The notes: generated by a model from the sequence alone, not told the origin. DNA of 64,000 nt from Gluconacetobacter takamatsuzukensis (GCF_014174275.1 NZ_JABEQK010000001.1:124001-188000); one strand, 5' to 3'; counted from the stretch's first letter, positions 8,298-18,842 are shown. Translations and numbers: made by a program.

Positions 8298-9213
8298 CCT
8301 CCCGATAGAACGGGGCGACCGGCTGGACGAAGAGCGCGTCCCGGGCCCTGGGAATCCAGACCCGGTGGCGGCGGAAGAATTCCGCGCCCAGCAGGCTGTG
8401 GTCGGTCTGGCCCACCGTCAGGACGGGATTGGAGAAGCGGAAGGGCCCGAGTTCCAGACTGTCGAACCGGTGCAGGAACCGGGTGCCTTTTTCGTCGTCG
8501 ATTCCGTAGCCGACGCCTTTGCGGTCGCCGGTGAGGTCGGATGTCCTGACGCCTGCCGCGGCGGCATCGTCGGTGGAAATCAGCGTTCGATGCGCGCCGC
8601 TGTCGAGAATCGCGTCCATGCCATGGCCGTTCAGCGTGACGTGGACGATGATCTTGGTCTGGTCCCAGCCGTCATGATTGATGGGGACCTTATAATAGGC
8701 CCCGGTCCAGTGCGGGATGGCGCCCTTGCAGCCATGGACGTCGTACAGATTGACCCGATGGTTCGGCAGGTCGAAGACGACATCGTAATTGGACAGGAAG
8801 TCGGCCCCCAGCAGCCCGACAATGGGGCGGTCGCCGATCATGTGGCCGTCCAGCAGCGTGCCCACGGAGACGAACGATACGTCCGACGCGGTCGCGCTGC
8901 CCAGGCCGAGGGTGTGGGCCGTGACGATCGTGCCCGTGGTCTCGCCGCCGACGCCGCGGAGGTGGACCTGCCGGGAACTGGCCTCCAGCCCCAGCCTGTC
9001 GATCTGCTGCGGCCAGATGCTGGTGATGACGGCGCCGGTATCGACGATGAGCGCCACCGGATGGCCGTTGAGGGTCGCCTTGACGATGGGCGAGCCCTGC
9101 GTGTTCAGGACGTTCAGGTCGCCGACCGAAGCGATGGTGCAGGCGCCGTCATCGGCGCAGGCGCTGAGGACGAAAGGGGTGCAGAGCAGCAGCCCACGCA
9201 GGGATCGGAACAT
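8236..9213 (-). CDS. Lipoprotein with two retropepsin-like aspartic protease domains
   Basis: A 325-residue predicted lipoprotein: the leader LLLCTPFVLSAC ends in a lipobox-like Cys near residue 19. Two pepsin/retropepsin-like domains follow in tandem. The first has ALIVDTGAVITSIWP (about residues 54-68) and a downstream GLLGADFLSNYDVVFDL; the second has DAILDSGAHRTLIS and SLLGAEFFRRHRVWI. Retroviral-type proteases act as dimers, so two copies in one chain could form a self-contained pseudo-dimer with both active-site Asp residues (DTGA and DSGA). It probably acts in the periplasm or at the envelope. Substrate unknown. The 3' end is antisense to the end of the MFS gene. Confidence 0.8.
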   Translation of the reverse strand: MFRSLRGLLLCTPFVLSACADDGACTIASVGDLNVLNTQGSPIVKATLNGHPVALIVDTGAVITSIWPQQIDRLGLEASSRQVHLRGVGGETTGTIVTAHTLGLGSATASDVSFVSVGTLLDGHMIGDRPIVGLLGADFLSNYDVVFDLPNHRVNLYDVHGCKGAIPHWTGAYYKVPINHDGWDQTKIIVHVTLNGHGMDAILDSGAHRTLISTDDAAAAGVRTSDLTGDRKGVGYGIDDEKGTRFLHRFDSLELGPFRFSNPVLTVGQTDHSLLGAEFFRRHRVWIPRARDALFVQPVAPFYREVTPPPPPGGHDATSGRNKPE

Positions 9214-9275
9214 GCGGTCAGGTTAGGACGCGCCGTGAAATCCTGACAAGGCGCCAATCGGGACGGGCTGCGCCT

Positions 9276-10421
9276 TCAGCGTTCCGCATTGCCTGCCCGG
9301 GCGAACCAGGGGACCATGCGCCGCAGGGCCTCTTCCAGCCGCTCGGTCGAGACCGCGAAGCTGAAGCGCATGAAGCGATTGCCTTCGACGGGGTCGAAAT
9401 CCAGCCCGGGCGCGGTGGCCACGCCGGTGTCGGCCAGTAGCCGGGCGCAGAAGGCCAGGCTGTCATTCGTCAGGTGCCCGATATCGGCATAGATGTAGAA
9501 GGCGCCGTCGGGCGGGGCAATGCGTTCGATCCCCAGTTCCGGCAGCCGTTCCAGCAGCAGGTCTCGGTTGTGGCGGTACATGCGGACATGGCCCTCCAGT
9601 TCCTCGCGGCAGTCGAAGGCCACCAGGCCGGCATGCTGGCTGAGGGAGGGCGGGGTCAGGAACATGCTGCCCACGCGCGCCTGCACCGCCTCGACCAGCG
9701 AGGGGGGCGCGACCAGCCAGCCCAGGCGCCAGCCGGCCATGCTGAAATATTTCGAGAAGCTGTTGACCACCAGCGCCTCGGGCTCGTCCTGCAGGATCGA
9801 GCGGACCGGCCCGATATAGCTGAGCCCGTGATAGATCTCGTCCGAGACAATGCGGATGCCGCGTTCGCGACAGATATCGACGATGGCCCGCAATTCGGCG
9901 TCCGACAGGATCGTGCCGGTGGGGTTGGCCGGGCTGGCGAGGATGACGCCGTCGGGCGGCGGGTCCAGCGCCGCGATGGCGGCGGCCGAAAGCTGGAAGC
10001 GTTCGGCGGGGCCGCAGGCGATCTCGACCGGTTCCATATACAGGGCGCGCAATGTGTTGCGGTAGGCGACATAGCCCGGGCGGGCCAGCGCGACCCGCGC
10101 GCCGGGCCCGAAGGCGCTGTTCAGCGCCAGGACGAAGGCCGGCGAGGCCCCGCAGGTCAGCCAGATCTGGTCGGGCTGGACGGTCGCGCCATAGGTTTCC
10201 AGATAATGGCGGGCGATGCGGGCCTTCAGCGGCGCGCTTTCCCAGTAGCCCATGGCGTCGCTGTCGAGGATGCGATGGGCCTCGGCGATCGCTGCCTTCG
10301 GCGCGCCGGTCGAGGGCTGGCCGAATTCCATATGCACGATATCGCGCCCTTCCGCCGCCATCTGGTGGGCCAGGGTGCTGAGCCCGACGGCATGGAAAGG
10401 ATCGATGCGGGGGATAGTCAT
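9276..10421 (-). CDS. PLP-dependent class I/II aminotransferase
   Basis: A 381-residue fold-type I aminotransferase of the aspartate/aromatic family. Visible motifs are ASPANPTGT (about 162-170), VSDEIYHGLSY (Asp that contacts the PLP pyridine N) and NSFSKYFSMAGWRLGW with the Schiff-base Lys at 224, followed by a C-terminal RFSF block. Start ATG at 10421 gives the canonical N-terminus near the LAHQMAAEGRDIVHMEFGQP motif. The longer open frame upstream crosses the next gene and is a shadow. A sugar porter lies upstream on the same strand, 95 bases away. Amino-acid specificity cannot be assigned. Confidence 0.88.
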   Translation of the reverse strand: MTIPRIDPFHAVGLSTLAHQMAAEGRDIVHMEFGQPSTGAPKAAIAEAHRILDSDAMGYWESAPLKARIARHYLETYGATVQPDQIWLTCGASPAFVLALNSAFGPGARVALARPGYVAYRNTLRALYMEPVEIACGPAERFQLSAAAIAALDPPPDGVILASPANPTGTILSDAELRAIVDICRERGIRIVSDEIYHGLSYIGPVRSILQDEPEALVVNSFSKYFSMAGWRLGWLVAPPSLVEAVQARVGSMFLTPPSLSQHAGLVAFDCREELEGHVRMYRHNRDLLLERLPELGIERIAPPDGAFYIYADIGHLTNDSLAFCARLLADTGVATAPGLDFDPVEGNRFMRFSFAVSTERLEEALRRMVPWFARAGNAER

Positions 10422-10516
10422 CGGGCAGGCCTCGTCCGGGTGGCAGGGCGACCCTTGTGGGCATAATCGCCATGCCGGCCCCCGGCAAGCTGTCGTGCGC
10501 CTGTTCGGCCGGGCCT

Positions 10517-11908
10517 CTAGCGTGCCCGGCCCAGCCCGCGACCGTCCGCGGTGCGCAGGAAGATGCCGGCACGCAGCCGGCCTTCGATTTCCTCGAGCGA
10601 CAGGCCGCGCGTTTCGGGGACGAAGCGCAGCACGAAGAGGAAGGCCAGGGCGTTGACCAGCCCGAACAGCAGGAAGGTGCCGCCTGCGCCGAAGCCCTGG
10701 ACCATCGACAGCGTCGTCAGGGAGATCAGCAGGTCGGCGGCCCAATGGGCGGCCGCCACCAGGCCCATGCCCTTGCCGCGCACCGACAGCGGAAAGACCT
10801 CGGCTCCGATGATCCAGATCGTGACCGACAGGCTGCCGACATTCAGTACCGCATAGCCCAGCAGGGCCGCCACCATCAGCAGGGGATGGGGCGTACCCGC
10901 GGCCTGGCTGTGGAACAGCTCGGCCAGGGCCAGCAGGCACAGGCTGGCCCCGGGGAGGAACCACAGCAGCAGGGCGCGCCTTCCGATGGCCTCGACCGCC
11001 CAGTTGCCGAACAGCGTCGCCACGATGATGGCCACCCCGACCGCGACCGAGGTGAGGAGCGCCGAGCCCTCGCCGAACCCGGCGCCGGAGAAGATGGTGG
11101 GGGCGTAATAGAGGACGGCATTGATGCCGCTGAGCTGGCAGAGCAGGGCGACGCCGATCGCGGCCACCAGGGCGGGGCGAATCCACGGGCGGCCGAGTTC
11201 CGACCACGGGGCCTGATGGTCATGCGCGTCGATGATGCTTTGCAGTTCCTCCTCGGCCGTGTGGTGGCTGGAGCGGACCCGGCGCAGGACAGTTCGCGCC
11301 CCTTCGAAATCGCCCCGCATGGCCAGCCAGCGCGGACTGTTGGGCAGGAATGCCATGCCCAGCAGCAGGATCACGGCGGGAATGATCCCGAGCCCGAACA
11401 TGAGGCGCCAGCTTTCGTGACGCAGCAGGTAGCCGGCGATGAACGAGACCAGGATCCCGGAGACCACCGCGAGCTGGAACAGCCCCACCAGGCGCCCGCG
11501 CCGGTGGGCGGGTGCCAGTTCGGAAATATAGAGCGGTACGATCTGCGAGGCCGCCCCCACCGCCAGGCCCAGCACGAAGCGGGCCACGGTGAGCATTCGC
11601 GTGCCGTCGGCCAGCGCGGCCACGAGCGTGCCGATGATGAAGATGGCGGCCGCCACCATCACGGTACGCCGGCGCCCGCAGCGGTCGGACAGCGGCGCCG
11701 CCCCCAGGCACCCCACCAGCGCGCCGGCGATGATGGCCGAGGTGACGATCTGCTGCCCGCCGATATCGAGATGGAATTGCGGGGTGATCTGCAGCAGGGC
11801 CGCCGAGATGATGCCGGTGTCGTAGCCGAACAGGAGGCCGCCAGCGGCGGAAATGCCCGCGATGACGTCGATGAGCAGCTTTGCCTGCGGATTTTCTTTT
11901 TCATTCAT
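10517..11908 (-). CDS. Sugar porter family MFS transporter (GalP/XylE type)
   Basis: A 463-residue, 12-helix proton-linked sugar transporter of the SP family. Diagnostic motifs: GLLFGYDTGIISAAL in helix 1, DRCGRRR between helices 2 and 3, RFVLGLAVG, PLYISELAP after helix 4, PNSPRWL in the central loop, QLSGINAVLYYAP in helix 7 and the terminal FVPETRGLSLEEIE. Likely substrates are galactose, xylose, arabinose or a related monosaccharide. It is divergent from pckA, with a 300-bp AT-richer intergenic region carrying repeated operator-like sequences, so the two genes may share control by carbon status. Confidence 0.92.
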   Translation of the reverse strand: MNEKENPQAKLLIDVIAGISAAGGLLFGYDTGIISAALLQITPQFHLDIGGQQIVTSAIIAGALVGCLGAAPLSDRCGRRRTVMVAAAIFIIGTLVAALADGTRMLTVARFVLGLAVGAASQIVPLYISELAPAHRRGRLVGLFQLAVVSGILVSFIAGYLLRHESWRLMFGLGIIPAVILLLGMAFLPNSPRWLAMRGDFEGARTVLRRVRSSHHTAEEELQSIIDAHDHQAPWSELGRPWIRPALVAAIGVALLCQLSGINAVLYYAPTIFSGAGFGEGSALLTSVAVGVAIIVATLFGNWAVEAIGRRALLLWFLPGASLCLLALAELFHSQAAGTPHPLLMVAALLGYAVLNVGSLSVTIWIIGAEVFPLSVRGKGMGLVAAAHWAADLLISLTTLSMVQGFGAGGTFLLFGLVNALAFLFVLRFVPETRGLSLEEIEGRLRAGIFLRTADGRGLGRAR

Positions 11909-12208
11909 TCAATTATTTTATGAAGCGAATTCGGAAAAATCAAAGAAAAGCAGGGAATCCGATGCAAAAAAGACGGTAGTCCGGAACGCGTTTGTGATAA
12001 TTTCCGGCGTCTTTCAAGAAACTTTCCGCCAATGCGATGCTCAGGCAGGTGGAAGGCAAGAGAAGGAGGGGGCAATACTGGAATGCGCTATCACGCATTT
12101 GTGATTTAGCGCGTGGAGGTCGATCGGGAAGTTGCCACGCTGATCGGATCACATTGGCCATCCCGGGACGACACATCGGGGAAACAATGATCAGGAAACG
12201 GAAAAAGA
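11909..12208. promoter_or_regulatory. Divergent sugar-porter / pckA control region with repeated GTGAT motifs
   Basis: A 300-base, relatively AT-rich intergenic region. Two direct repeats CGCGTTTGTGAT (11987-11998) and CGCATTTGTGAT (12094-12105) lie 107 bp apart. The second is half of an inverted repeat ATCAC, 6 bases, GTGAT (12090-12105), flanked by GCGCTA and TAGCGC. They look like binding sites for one dimeric regulator acting on pckA and possibly the porter; the regulator is not identifiable here. Confidence 0.5.
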
Positions 12209-13828
12209 ATGAACAGCAATAATATCTTCCGGCCTGCGGGTTCAGAAAAAGCAATAACGGGTACCGGCCTGCGCCATGCCGGCAGGGTGCATGCCAATCT
12301 TCATGCGCCCGAACTGATCGGGCATGCGATTCGCCGCGAGGAAGGCGCATTGTCTTCCGGCGGGGCGCTGATGGTGCGCACGGGGCTGCATACCGGCCGG
12401 TCGGTGCAGGACAAATTCATCGTCGACGAACCCTCGACGCGCGACGGCGTGTGGTGGGGGGCCATCAATGCCGCCCTTCCGCCGGAATCGTTCGTACGGG
12501 TCTGCGACCATGTGCGCGGCTATCTGGAAGGGCAGGAGCTGTTTACCCAGGACCTGTATGCGGGCGCCGACCCGGCCCATCGCATCCGTATCCGCCTGGT
12601 GACGACCCATGCGTGGCATGCGCTGTTCGCGCGCAACATGTTCATCCGCCCGCCGGCGTCGGAGCTGGCGGGATTCGTGCCGGATTTCGTGATCCTGCAT
12701 GCGCCGGACCTGGAACTCGACCCCGCCACGCATGGAGTGCGCAGCGGCACCGGCGTGATCCTGTCGCTGGAGCAGCGGCTGGTGGTGATTGCCGGCACCC
12801 AGTATGCGGGCGAGATCAAGAAATCGATCTTCACGGTCATGAACTGGCTGCTGCCGGAGCAGGACGTGATGCCCATGCATTGCTCGGCCAATATCGGGCC
12901 GGGCGGCGATGTGGCCTTGTTCTTCGGCCTGTCGGGCACCGGCAAGACCACGCTTTCCTCCGATGCCTCGCGCCAGTTGATCGGCGATGACGAGCATGGC
13001 TGGTCGAAGGACGGCGTGTTCAATGTCGAGGGCGGCTGCTATGCCAAGGTGATCGGCCTGAAGCGGGAGGCCGAGCCCGAGATCTGGGATGCCGCGCACC
13101 GGTTCGGCACCGTGCTGGAAAATGTGGTGGCCGACCGGGACGGCGTGCCGGACTTCATGCATGGCGGCCTGACGGAGAACACGCGCGCCTGCTACCCGAT
13201 CGATTTCGTGGCCAATGCCAGCCCGGACGGGCAGGGCGGCGTGCCGCGCCATGTGGTGATGCTGACGGCCGATGCGTTCGGCGTGCTGCCGCCCATCGCG
13301 CGGCTGACCCCGGCGCAGGCGGTCTATCATTTCCTGTCGGGCTATACGGCACGGATCGCGGGCACCGAGAAGGGGCTGGGCAAGGAGCCGCAGGCGACCT
13401 TCAGCGCCTGCTTCGGCGCGCCCTTCCTGCCGCGCCGGCCCGAACTGTATGGCGAGCAGTTGGCGGCCAGCCTGGCGCGGACGCCGGTGACCTGCTGGCT
13501 GGTGAATACCGGCTGGACCGGCGGGCCGTACGGGACCGGCCGGCGAATCGCGCTGGCGCAGACGCGTGCGCTGGTCAATGCGGCGCTGGATGGGCGGCTG
13601 GATGACGTGCCGTTTCGCGTCGAGCCGCATTTTGGCCTGTCGATCCCGACCCATGTGCCCGGTGTGCCGGACAGCCTGCTGGACCCGGCCTCGACCTGGG
13701 CCGAGCCGGCGGCCTATTCCCGTGCGGCGGCCGATCTGGCGGCGCGGTTCGAGAAGAACTTCGAGACCTTCCGGGAGGGCTGCGGGCCCGAGATCCGGGA
13801 GGCCGCGATTCGTCCCCCCGCATCGTGA
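12209..13828 (+). CDS. pckA: Phosphoenolpyruvate carboxykinase (ATP)
   Basis: Converts oxaloacetate plus ATP to phosphoenolpyruvate plus CO2, the entry step of gluconeogenesis from acids. The 539-residue length fits the ATP-dependent family. Visible are MVRTGLHTGRSVQDKFIVDE near the N-terminus, the kinase-1a P-loop GLSGTGKTTLS at about 240-250, and DDEHGWSKDGVFNVEGGCYAK carrying the metal-binding and catalytic acidic residues. Start ATG 12209 follows a purine-rich stretch. A strong hairpin follows the stop codon. For an organism that oxidises sugars incompletely, this gene would allow growth on accumulated organic acids. Confidence 0.96.
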   Translation: MNSNNIFRPAGSEKAITGTGLRHAGRVHANLHAPELIGHAIRREEGALSSGGALMVRTGLHTGRSVQDKFIVDEPSTRDGVWWGAINAALPPESFVRVCDHVRGYLEGQELFTQDLYAGADPAHRIRIRLVTTHAWHALFARNMFIRPPASELAGFVPDFVILHAPDLELDPATHGVRSGTGVILSLEQRLVVIAGTQYAGEIKKSIFTVMNWLLPEQDVMPMHCSANIGPGGDVALFFGLSGTGKTTLSSDASRQLIGDDEHGWSKDGVFNVEGGCYAKVIGLKREAEPEIWDAAHRFGTVLENVVADRDGVPDFMHGGLTENTRACYPIDFVANASPDGQGGVPRHVVMLTADAFGVLPPIARLTPAQAVYHFLSGYTARIAGTEKGLGKEPQATFSACFGAPFLPRRPELYGEQLAASLARTPVTCWLVNTGWTGGPYGTGRRIALAQTRALVNAALDGRLDDVPFRVEPHFGLSIPTHVPGVPDSLLDPASTWAEPAAYSRAAADLAARFEKNFETFREGCGPEIREAAIRPPAS

Positions 13829-13835
13829 CCAGTGC

Positions 13836-13861
13836 GGGCGGGCCGTGGTTGCGGCCCGCCC
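13836..13861 (+). terminator. Hairpin after pckA
   Basis: GGGCGGGCCG (13836-13845), 6-base loop, CGGCCCGCCC (13852-13861): a perfect 10-bp stem just after the pckA stop. No T-run follows. A second GC hairpin (about 13915-13933) precedes the riboswitch. Confidence 0.6.
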
Positions 13862-13951
13862 GTCGCGCGACAATGTGACGGGCCGTGCTGCCGGACGGCG
13901 CCGGTTGCACTTGACCCGGGCCCTTGGGCCCGGACTAAGATCGCTCCGTTC

Positions 13952-14042
13952 TCCGGGGAGTCGCATGCGAGCGGCTGAGAGAGGGGTGTTTTCCCCCTGA
14001 CCCGTCGAACCTGATCCGGGTCATGCCGGCGAAGGGATGGGA
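13952..14042 (+). promoter_or_regulatory. TPP riboswitch (THI element) upstream of thiC
   Basis: The conserved thiamine-pyrophosphate aptamer is plainly visible: GGGGAGTC, then GCGGCTGAGAGAGG, a variable P3-type stem with TTTTCCCCC, GACCCGTCGAACCTGATC, and finally CCGGCGAAGGGATGGGA. It ends about 80 bases before the thiC start, so ligand binding could act on translation or through a downstream hairpin. High thiamine pyrophosphate should repress thiC. Confidence 0.96.
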
Positions 14043-14077
14043 ATTGAGCGCGGCGCTGCGATGTGCCGCCGTCATGA

Positions 14078-16009
<1,932 letters not shown>

Positions 16010-16017
16010 GGTTTCTG

Positions 16018-16132
16018 TTTTTTTTGAAAAAAGAACCAAAAAACTTTTGATCTGTTGAAGGCTGCCCAGGAGGCTTCGTGATTCCCTAAACGGATAAAAG
16101 TCTTTTTTCTTCTTTTTCTTCAGAAAAAGAAG
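16018..16132. repeat. T/A-rich hairpin repeat, copy 1
   Basis: A low-GC segment after thiC: a T-run with GAAAAAAG, then GGATAAAAGTC and a perfect hairpin CTTCTTTTTCT (16109-16119), loop TC, AGAAAAAGAAG (16122-16132). The last approximately 45 bases nearly match 41943-41991. It supplies the stop codon and the last residues of the class V aminotransferase and probably terminates transcription in both directions. Confidence 0.75.
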
Positions 16133-17588
16133 ATTCTCCTGCCACCGCATGAAACCGTGCGGTGGCAGGGTCCACCTCGTAGGAATCGGCGACCGGATAG
16201 GGCGCGCGGGCCAGTGCGTCCACGGCGGCGACGATCTTTGCGGCTTTCACGTCGTCCATCAGCACGCTGAAATTCAATCGTGTCCAGCCGGGCTTGCGCA
16301 TTTCCGCACCGGACAGGATCGCGGCGCGCAGGGCGTCGGATTCCGTGCGGTCGATCCCCAGCAGCCGGTGGGCGTAGGGGCCGGCGCAGGCGCAGCCGCC
16401 CCGGGCCTGGATGCCGTAGCAATCGGACAGCATGCGGGTGAAGAGTTGCTGGTGGAGCATGCTGCCGTGCTGCCGGTCGTGGATCTGCATCGAGAAGATC
16501 GGCAGCCGGTGCGTGGCGCGCGGGTTGCCCAGGATCACGAGGTTGGGGTTGCGGTCCCAGACCGCCCGTGCCGCGTGGTACAGTGCGTCGTGGCGGGTAT
16601 TCATGACATCCTGGCCGATCGCGTCCTTGACCAGGAAGGCGAGGGCGGCACGGATATCGCCAATCACGTTGGGGGTGCCGGCTTCCTCGCGCGTTGCGAT
16701 GGCGTCGGCGTAATCATGGCCCCAGGGGGAGACAAAGCGTACCGTGCCGCCGCCGGTCACAACCGGACGGCGGAGCGCCACGGCGGCATCGCGGACGATC
16801 GTGATCCCCGAGGCGCCGGGGCCGCCGACGAATTTATGGGGCGAGACCACGATGGCGTCTTTTTCCCAAGCAGTGCCGGGCTTCATGTCGATCGGCAGGT
16901 AGGGGCCGCCGCCGGCATAGTCCCAGACCGCGAGGGCGCCGTTGGCTTTCAGGAGTGCCGTGACCGCGTCGATGTCGGTGATGATGCCGGTGACGTTGGA
17001 TGCGGCCGAGAAGGTGCCGATTTTCAGGCGTGACGGGCCGGCTGCCGCCAGGGCGGCCGCGAGATGCGCCAGATCGGGCCCGCCGTCGGGAGCCTCGTCG
17101 ATTTCGACGATCTCGGCGCCGCTTTCGCGCCAGGGCAAGATGTTGGAATGATGCTCGTAGGGGCCGATGAACACGATTGGCGCGGCACCGTTGCGTATCG
17201 CTTCCGGCACGCCCAGCAGGGACACCAGCCGGTTCAGCCCCGCCGTGGCACCGGAGCCGGTGAAGATGGTCGAAAACCCTTCGCCGGCGCCGCATGACCG
17301 GGCGATGGCGGCGCGTGCAGCATGGCGCAGGCGGCTGACATGCCGGCCGCAGAACGAGGCTTCGGTATGGCTGTTGGCGTACCAGGGCAGGACGTGAGTC
17401 ATCACGAATTCCTCGACCTGGCGCAGGGCGCGGCCCGAGGCCACGTAATCGGCGTAGATCAGCGCATGCGTGCCGAAGGGGCCGGGGATGGGGGCGCCCT
17501 CGCCGATCAGGCCGGCGCGGAGTCCGTCCAGGCCACCCGCGCGCAGGGACATCGTGAAATCGGGGAAGAGATCCTGTCCGTCGCGCAT
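16086..17588 (-). CDS. Class V aminotransferase / cysteine desulfurase-like enzyme with repeat-derived C-terminus
   Basis: A 500-residue PLP enzyme of fold-type I class V. DYVASGR is near the N-terminus, FTGSGATAGLNRL at about 109-121, YEHHSNILPW (144-153; the His that stacks on PLP), DYAGGGPY (Asp), and SPHKFVGGPGASG with the Schiff-base Lys at 252. There is a GGCACAGPY segment. It resembles the cysteine desulfurase / selenocysteine lyase-like group, but function and substrate are unassigned. The final residues, SSFSEEKEEKRLLSV, are encoded by the intergenic hairpin repeat rather than by enzyme sequence, so the original end has been lost or extended. It is divergent from an Lrp-type regulator, a likely controller. 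Confidence 0.8.
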   Translation of the reverse strand: MRDGQDLFPDFTMSLRAGGLDGLRAGLIGEGAPIPGPFGTHALIYADYVASGRALRQVEEFVMTHVLPWYANSHTEASFCGRHVSRLRHAARAAIARSCGAGEGFSTIFTGSGATAGLNRLVSLLGVPEAIRNGAAPIVFIGPYEHHSNILPWRESGAEIVEIDEAPDGGPDLAHLAAALAAAGPSRLKIGTFSAASNVTGIITDIDAVTALLKANGALAVWDYAGGGPYLPIDMKPGTAWEKDAIVVSPHKFVGGPGASGITIVRDAAVALRRPVVTGGGTVRFVSPWGHDYADAIATREEAGTPNVIGDIRAALAFLVKDAIGQDVMNTRHDALYHAARAVWDRNPNLVILGNPRATHRLPIFSMQIHDRQHGSMLHQQLFTRMLSDCYGIQARGGCACAGPYAHRLLGIDRTESDALRAAILSGAEMRKPGWTRLNFSVLMDDVKAAKIVAAVDALARAPYPVADSYEVDPATARFHAVAGESSFSEEKEEKRLLSV

Positions 17589-17695
17589 CGTCGCCTGCCT
17601 CCGTCAATGGATGGCTGGAAACTAGACGGGATTCGGCGGGAGAACTTTATCATTCTCTCGATTGAAATGGGTCAAATAGGGTCATATGATCGGGA

Positions 17696-18157
17696 ATGGC
17701 TGAAAAACTGGATCATTTTGACCGGGCATTGCTCCAGACCCTGCAACGCGATGCCGGATTGTCGCAGCGCGAGCTGGCCGAGCGGATCGGGCTGTCGCAG
17801 AATGCCTGCTGGCGGCGGCTGCATGCGCTGCGCGAACGCGGACTGATCCGCCATCAGACGGTGCTGCTCGATCCCGAATCCCTGGGGTTGGGACTGACGG
17901 TTTTTGTGATGGTGCGCACGCGCCACCATTCCCGGGACTGGCTGGACCGCTTTCGCGAGGCGGTGGTGTCGGTGCCCAATGTGATCGATTTCTACCGGAT
18001 TGCCGGCGACTACGATTACATGCTGAAGATCGTGACGACGGACATGAATGCGTTCGATGCCATCTATCGCACGCTGATCGCGCGGGTCGAACTGGATACC
18101 GTCACGTCTTATATGGCAATGGAAGCGATCTGCGATCGGCGGGACCTGCCGTTGTGA
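17696..18157 (+). CDS. Lrp/AsnC-family transcriptional regulator
   Basis: A 153-residue feast/famine regulator. The N-terminal HTH is DHFDRALLQTLQRDAGLSQRELAERIGLSQNACWRRLHALRERGLI (about 5-50); the C-terminal RAM (AsnC) ligand domain includes VPNVIDFYRIAGDYDYMLKIVTTDMNAF. Such proteins form octamers and respond to amino acids. The divergent class V aminotransferase, whose start lies 107 bases away, is the probable target. The intergenic region contains repeated GGGTCA sequences (GGGTCAAATA, GGGTCATATG) that could form part of the operator; this is inference. Confidence 0.93.
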   Translation: MAEKLDHFDRALLQTLQRDAGLSQRELAERIGLSQNACWRRLHALRERGLIRHQTVLLDPESLGLGLTVFVMVRTRHHSRDWLDRFREAVVSVPNVIDFYRIAGDYDYMLKIVTTDMNAFDAIYRTLIARVELDTVTSYMAMEAICDRRDLPL

Positions 18158-18185
18158 CAGGCCCCGGCGACCGTGTGCCTGAGGC

Positions 18186-18365
18186 TCAGAATTTGTTGAT
18201 GGTGCCCTTTACGGCGCCTTTGGCCTTTTCGGCGGTGCCTTTCAGCTTCTGCGCCTCGCCTTCGGCTTCGAGTTCGGTATTTTTGGTCGCCTTGCCGACG
18301 CCGCGCTTGATCTCGCCGACCACCGTATCCGCGTGGCCTTTGATCTTGTCCTTGAATTCACCCAT
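18186..18365 (-). CDS. CsbD family stress-response protein
   Basis: A 59-residue, highly charged small protein of the CsbD type: MGEFKDKIKGHADTVVGEIK, then GKATKNTELEAEGEAQKLKG and a C-terminal KGAVKGTINKF. Members are abundant, flexible proteins induced by general stress, with unknown biochemical role. ATG 18365 is chosen because the ribosome site GAAGGAGG lies just before it; the open frame runs further upstream but that part has no CsbD similarity. Confidence 0.9.
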   Translation of the reverse strand: MGEFKDKIKGHADTVVGEIKRGVGKATKNTELEAEGEAQKLKGTAEKAKGAVKGTINKF

Positions 18366-18488
18366 TTCGATGCCTCCTTCGTTTCGCGCCTCTCGGGCTG
18401 GACGCGGGCAGGAATCGAAACGCCGGGGGGCGGGGCCGGTTGCGTGCGGGCGTGGCAGGGCGGACAATGCAGGGATGTCCGGAGCGGG

Positions 18489-18842
18489 TCAGTGCTGCTC
18501 GTCGCCGATCGTCGCCTGATCGGGCGTGACCTCGCGCATCCGGGTGGGTGCGTTGCCTTTTGCGTGGCTGGAGGGCGCGCAGGGTGTGGAGGACGCGGAA
18601 TCGTCTCCGCCCATGCTGCCCATGCCGTGATGCATGCCGCCACCGCCGCCACCGAAGCCGCCGCCCATTCCCCCGCCCATGCCGCCCCCCATGCCGCCGC
18701 CAAATCCGTGGTGGCCGCCGAAGCCGTGCGAGCCGCCATGTCCCGAACGGCAGGCGCCATCGGAGTCATCGCCGCCGCAGGCGGCCAGCAGGGGCAGGCA
18801 GGCGACGAACAGGCAGGGCAGCAGGATTCGGGTCAATGGCAT
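18489..18842 (-). CDS. Gly/Met/His-rich lipoprotein
   Basis: A 117-residue predicted lipoprotein. The leader MPLTRILLPCLFVACLPLLAAC gives a lipobox LLAAC with the Cys near residue 22. The mature region is a low-complexity Gly/Met/His segment with GGGMGGG repeats and HHGFGG, GGGMHHGMG, then a polar tail. The Met- and His-rich composition suggests binding of copper or another soft metal at the envelope, but this is only an inference from composition. It is alone on its strand between csbD and cdaR. ATG 18842 is preferred over one 39 bases upstream because it begins directly with the leader. Confidence 0.65.
   Translation of the reverse strand: MPLTRILLPCLFVACLPLLAACGGDDSDGACRSGHGGSHGFGGHHGFGGGMGGGMGGGMGGGFGGGGGGMHHGMGSMGGDDSASSTPCAPSSHAKGNAPTRMREVTPDQATIGDEQH

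Noticed and set aside
9276-11207. 643-residue reading of the aminotransferase with a long N-terminal extension
   Set aside because: The extension overlaps the sugar porter gene in another frame; the aminotransferase family N-terminus begins at ATG 10421.
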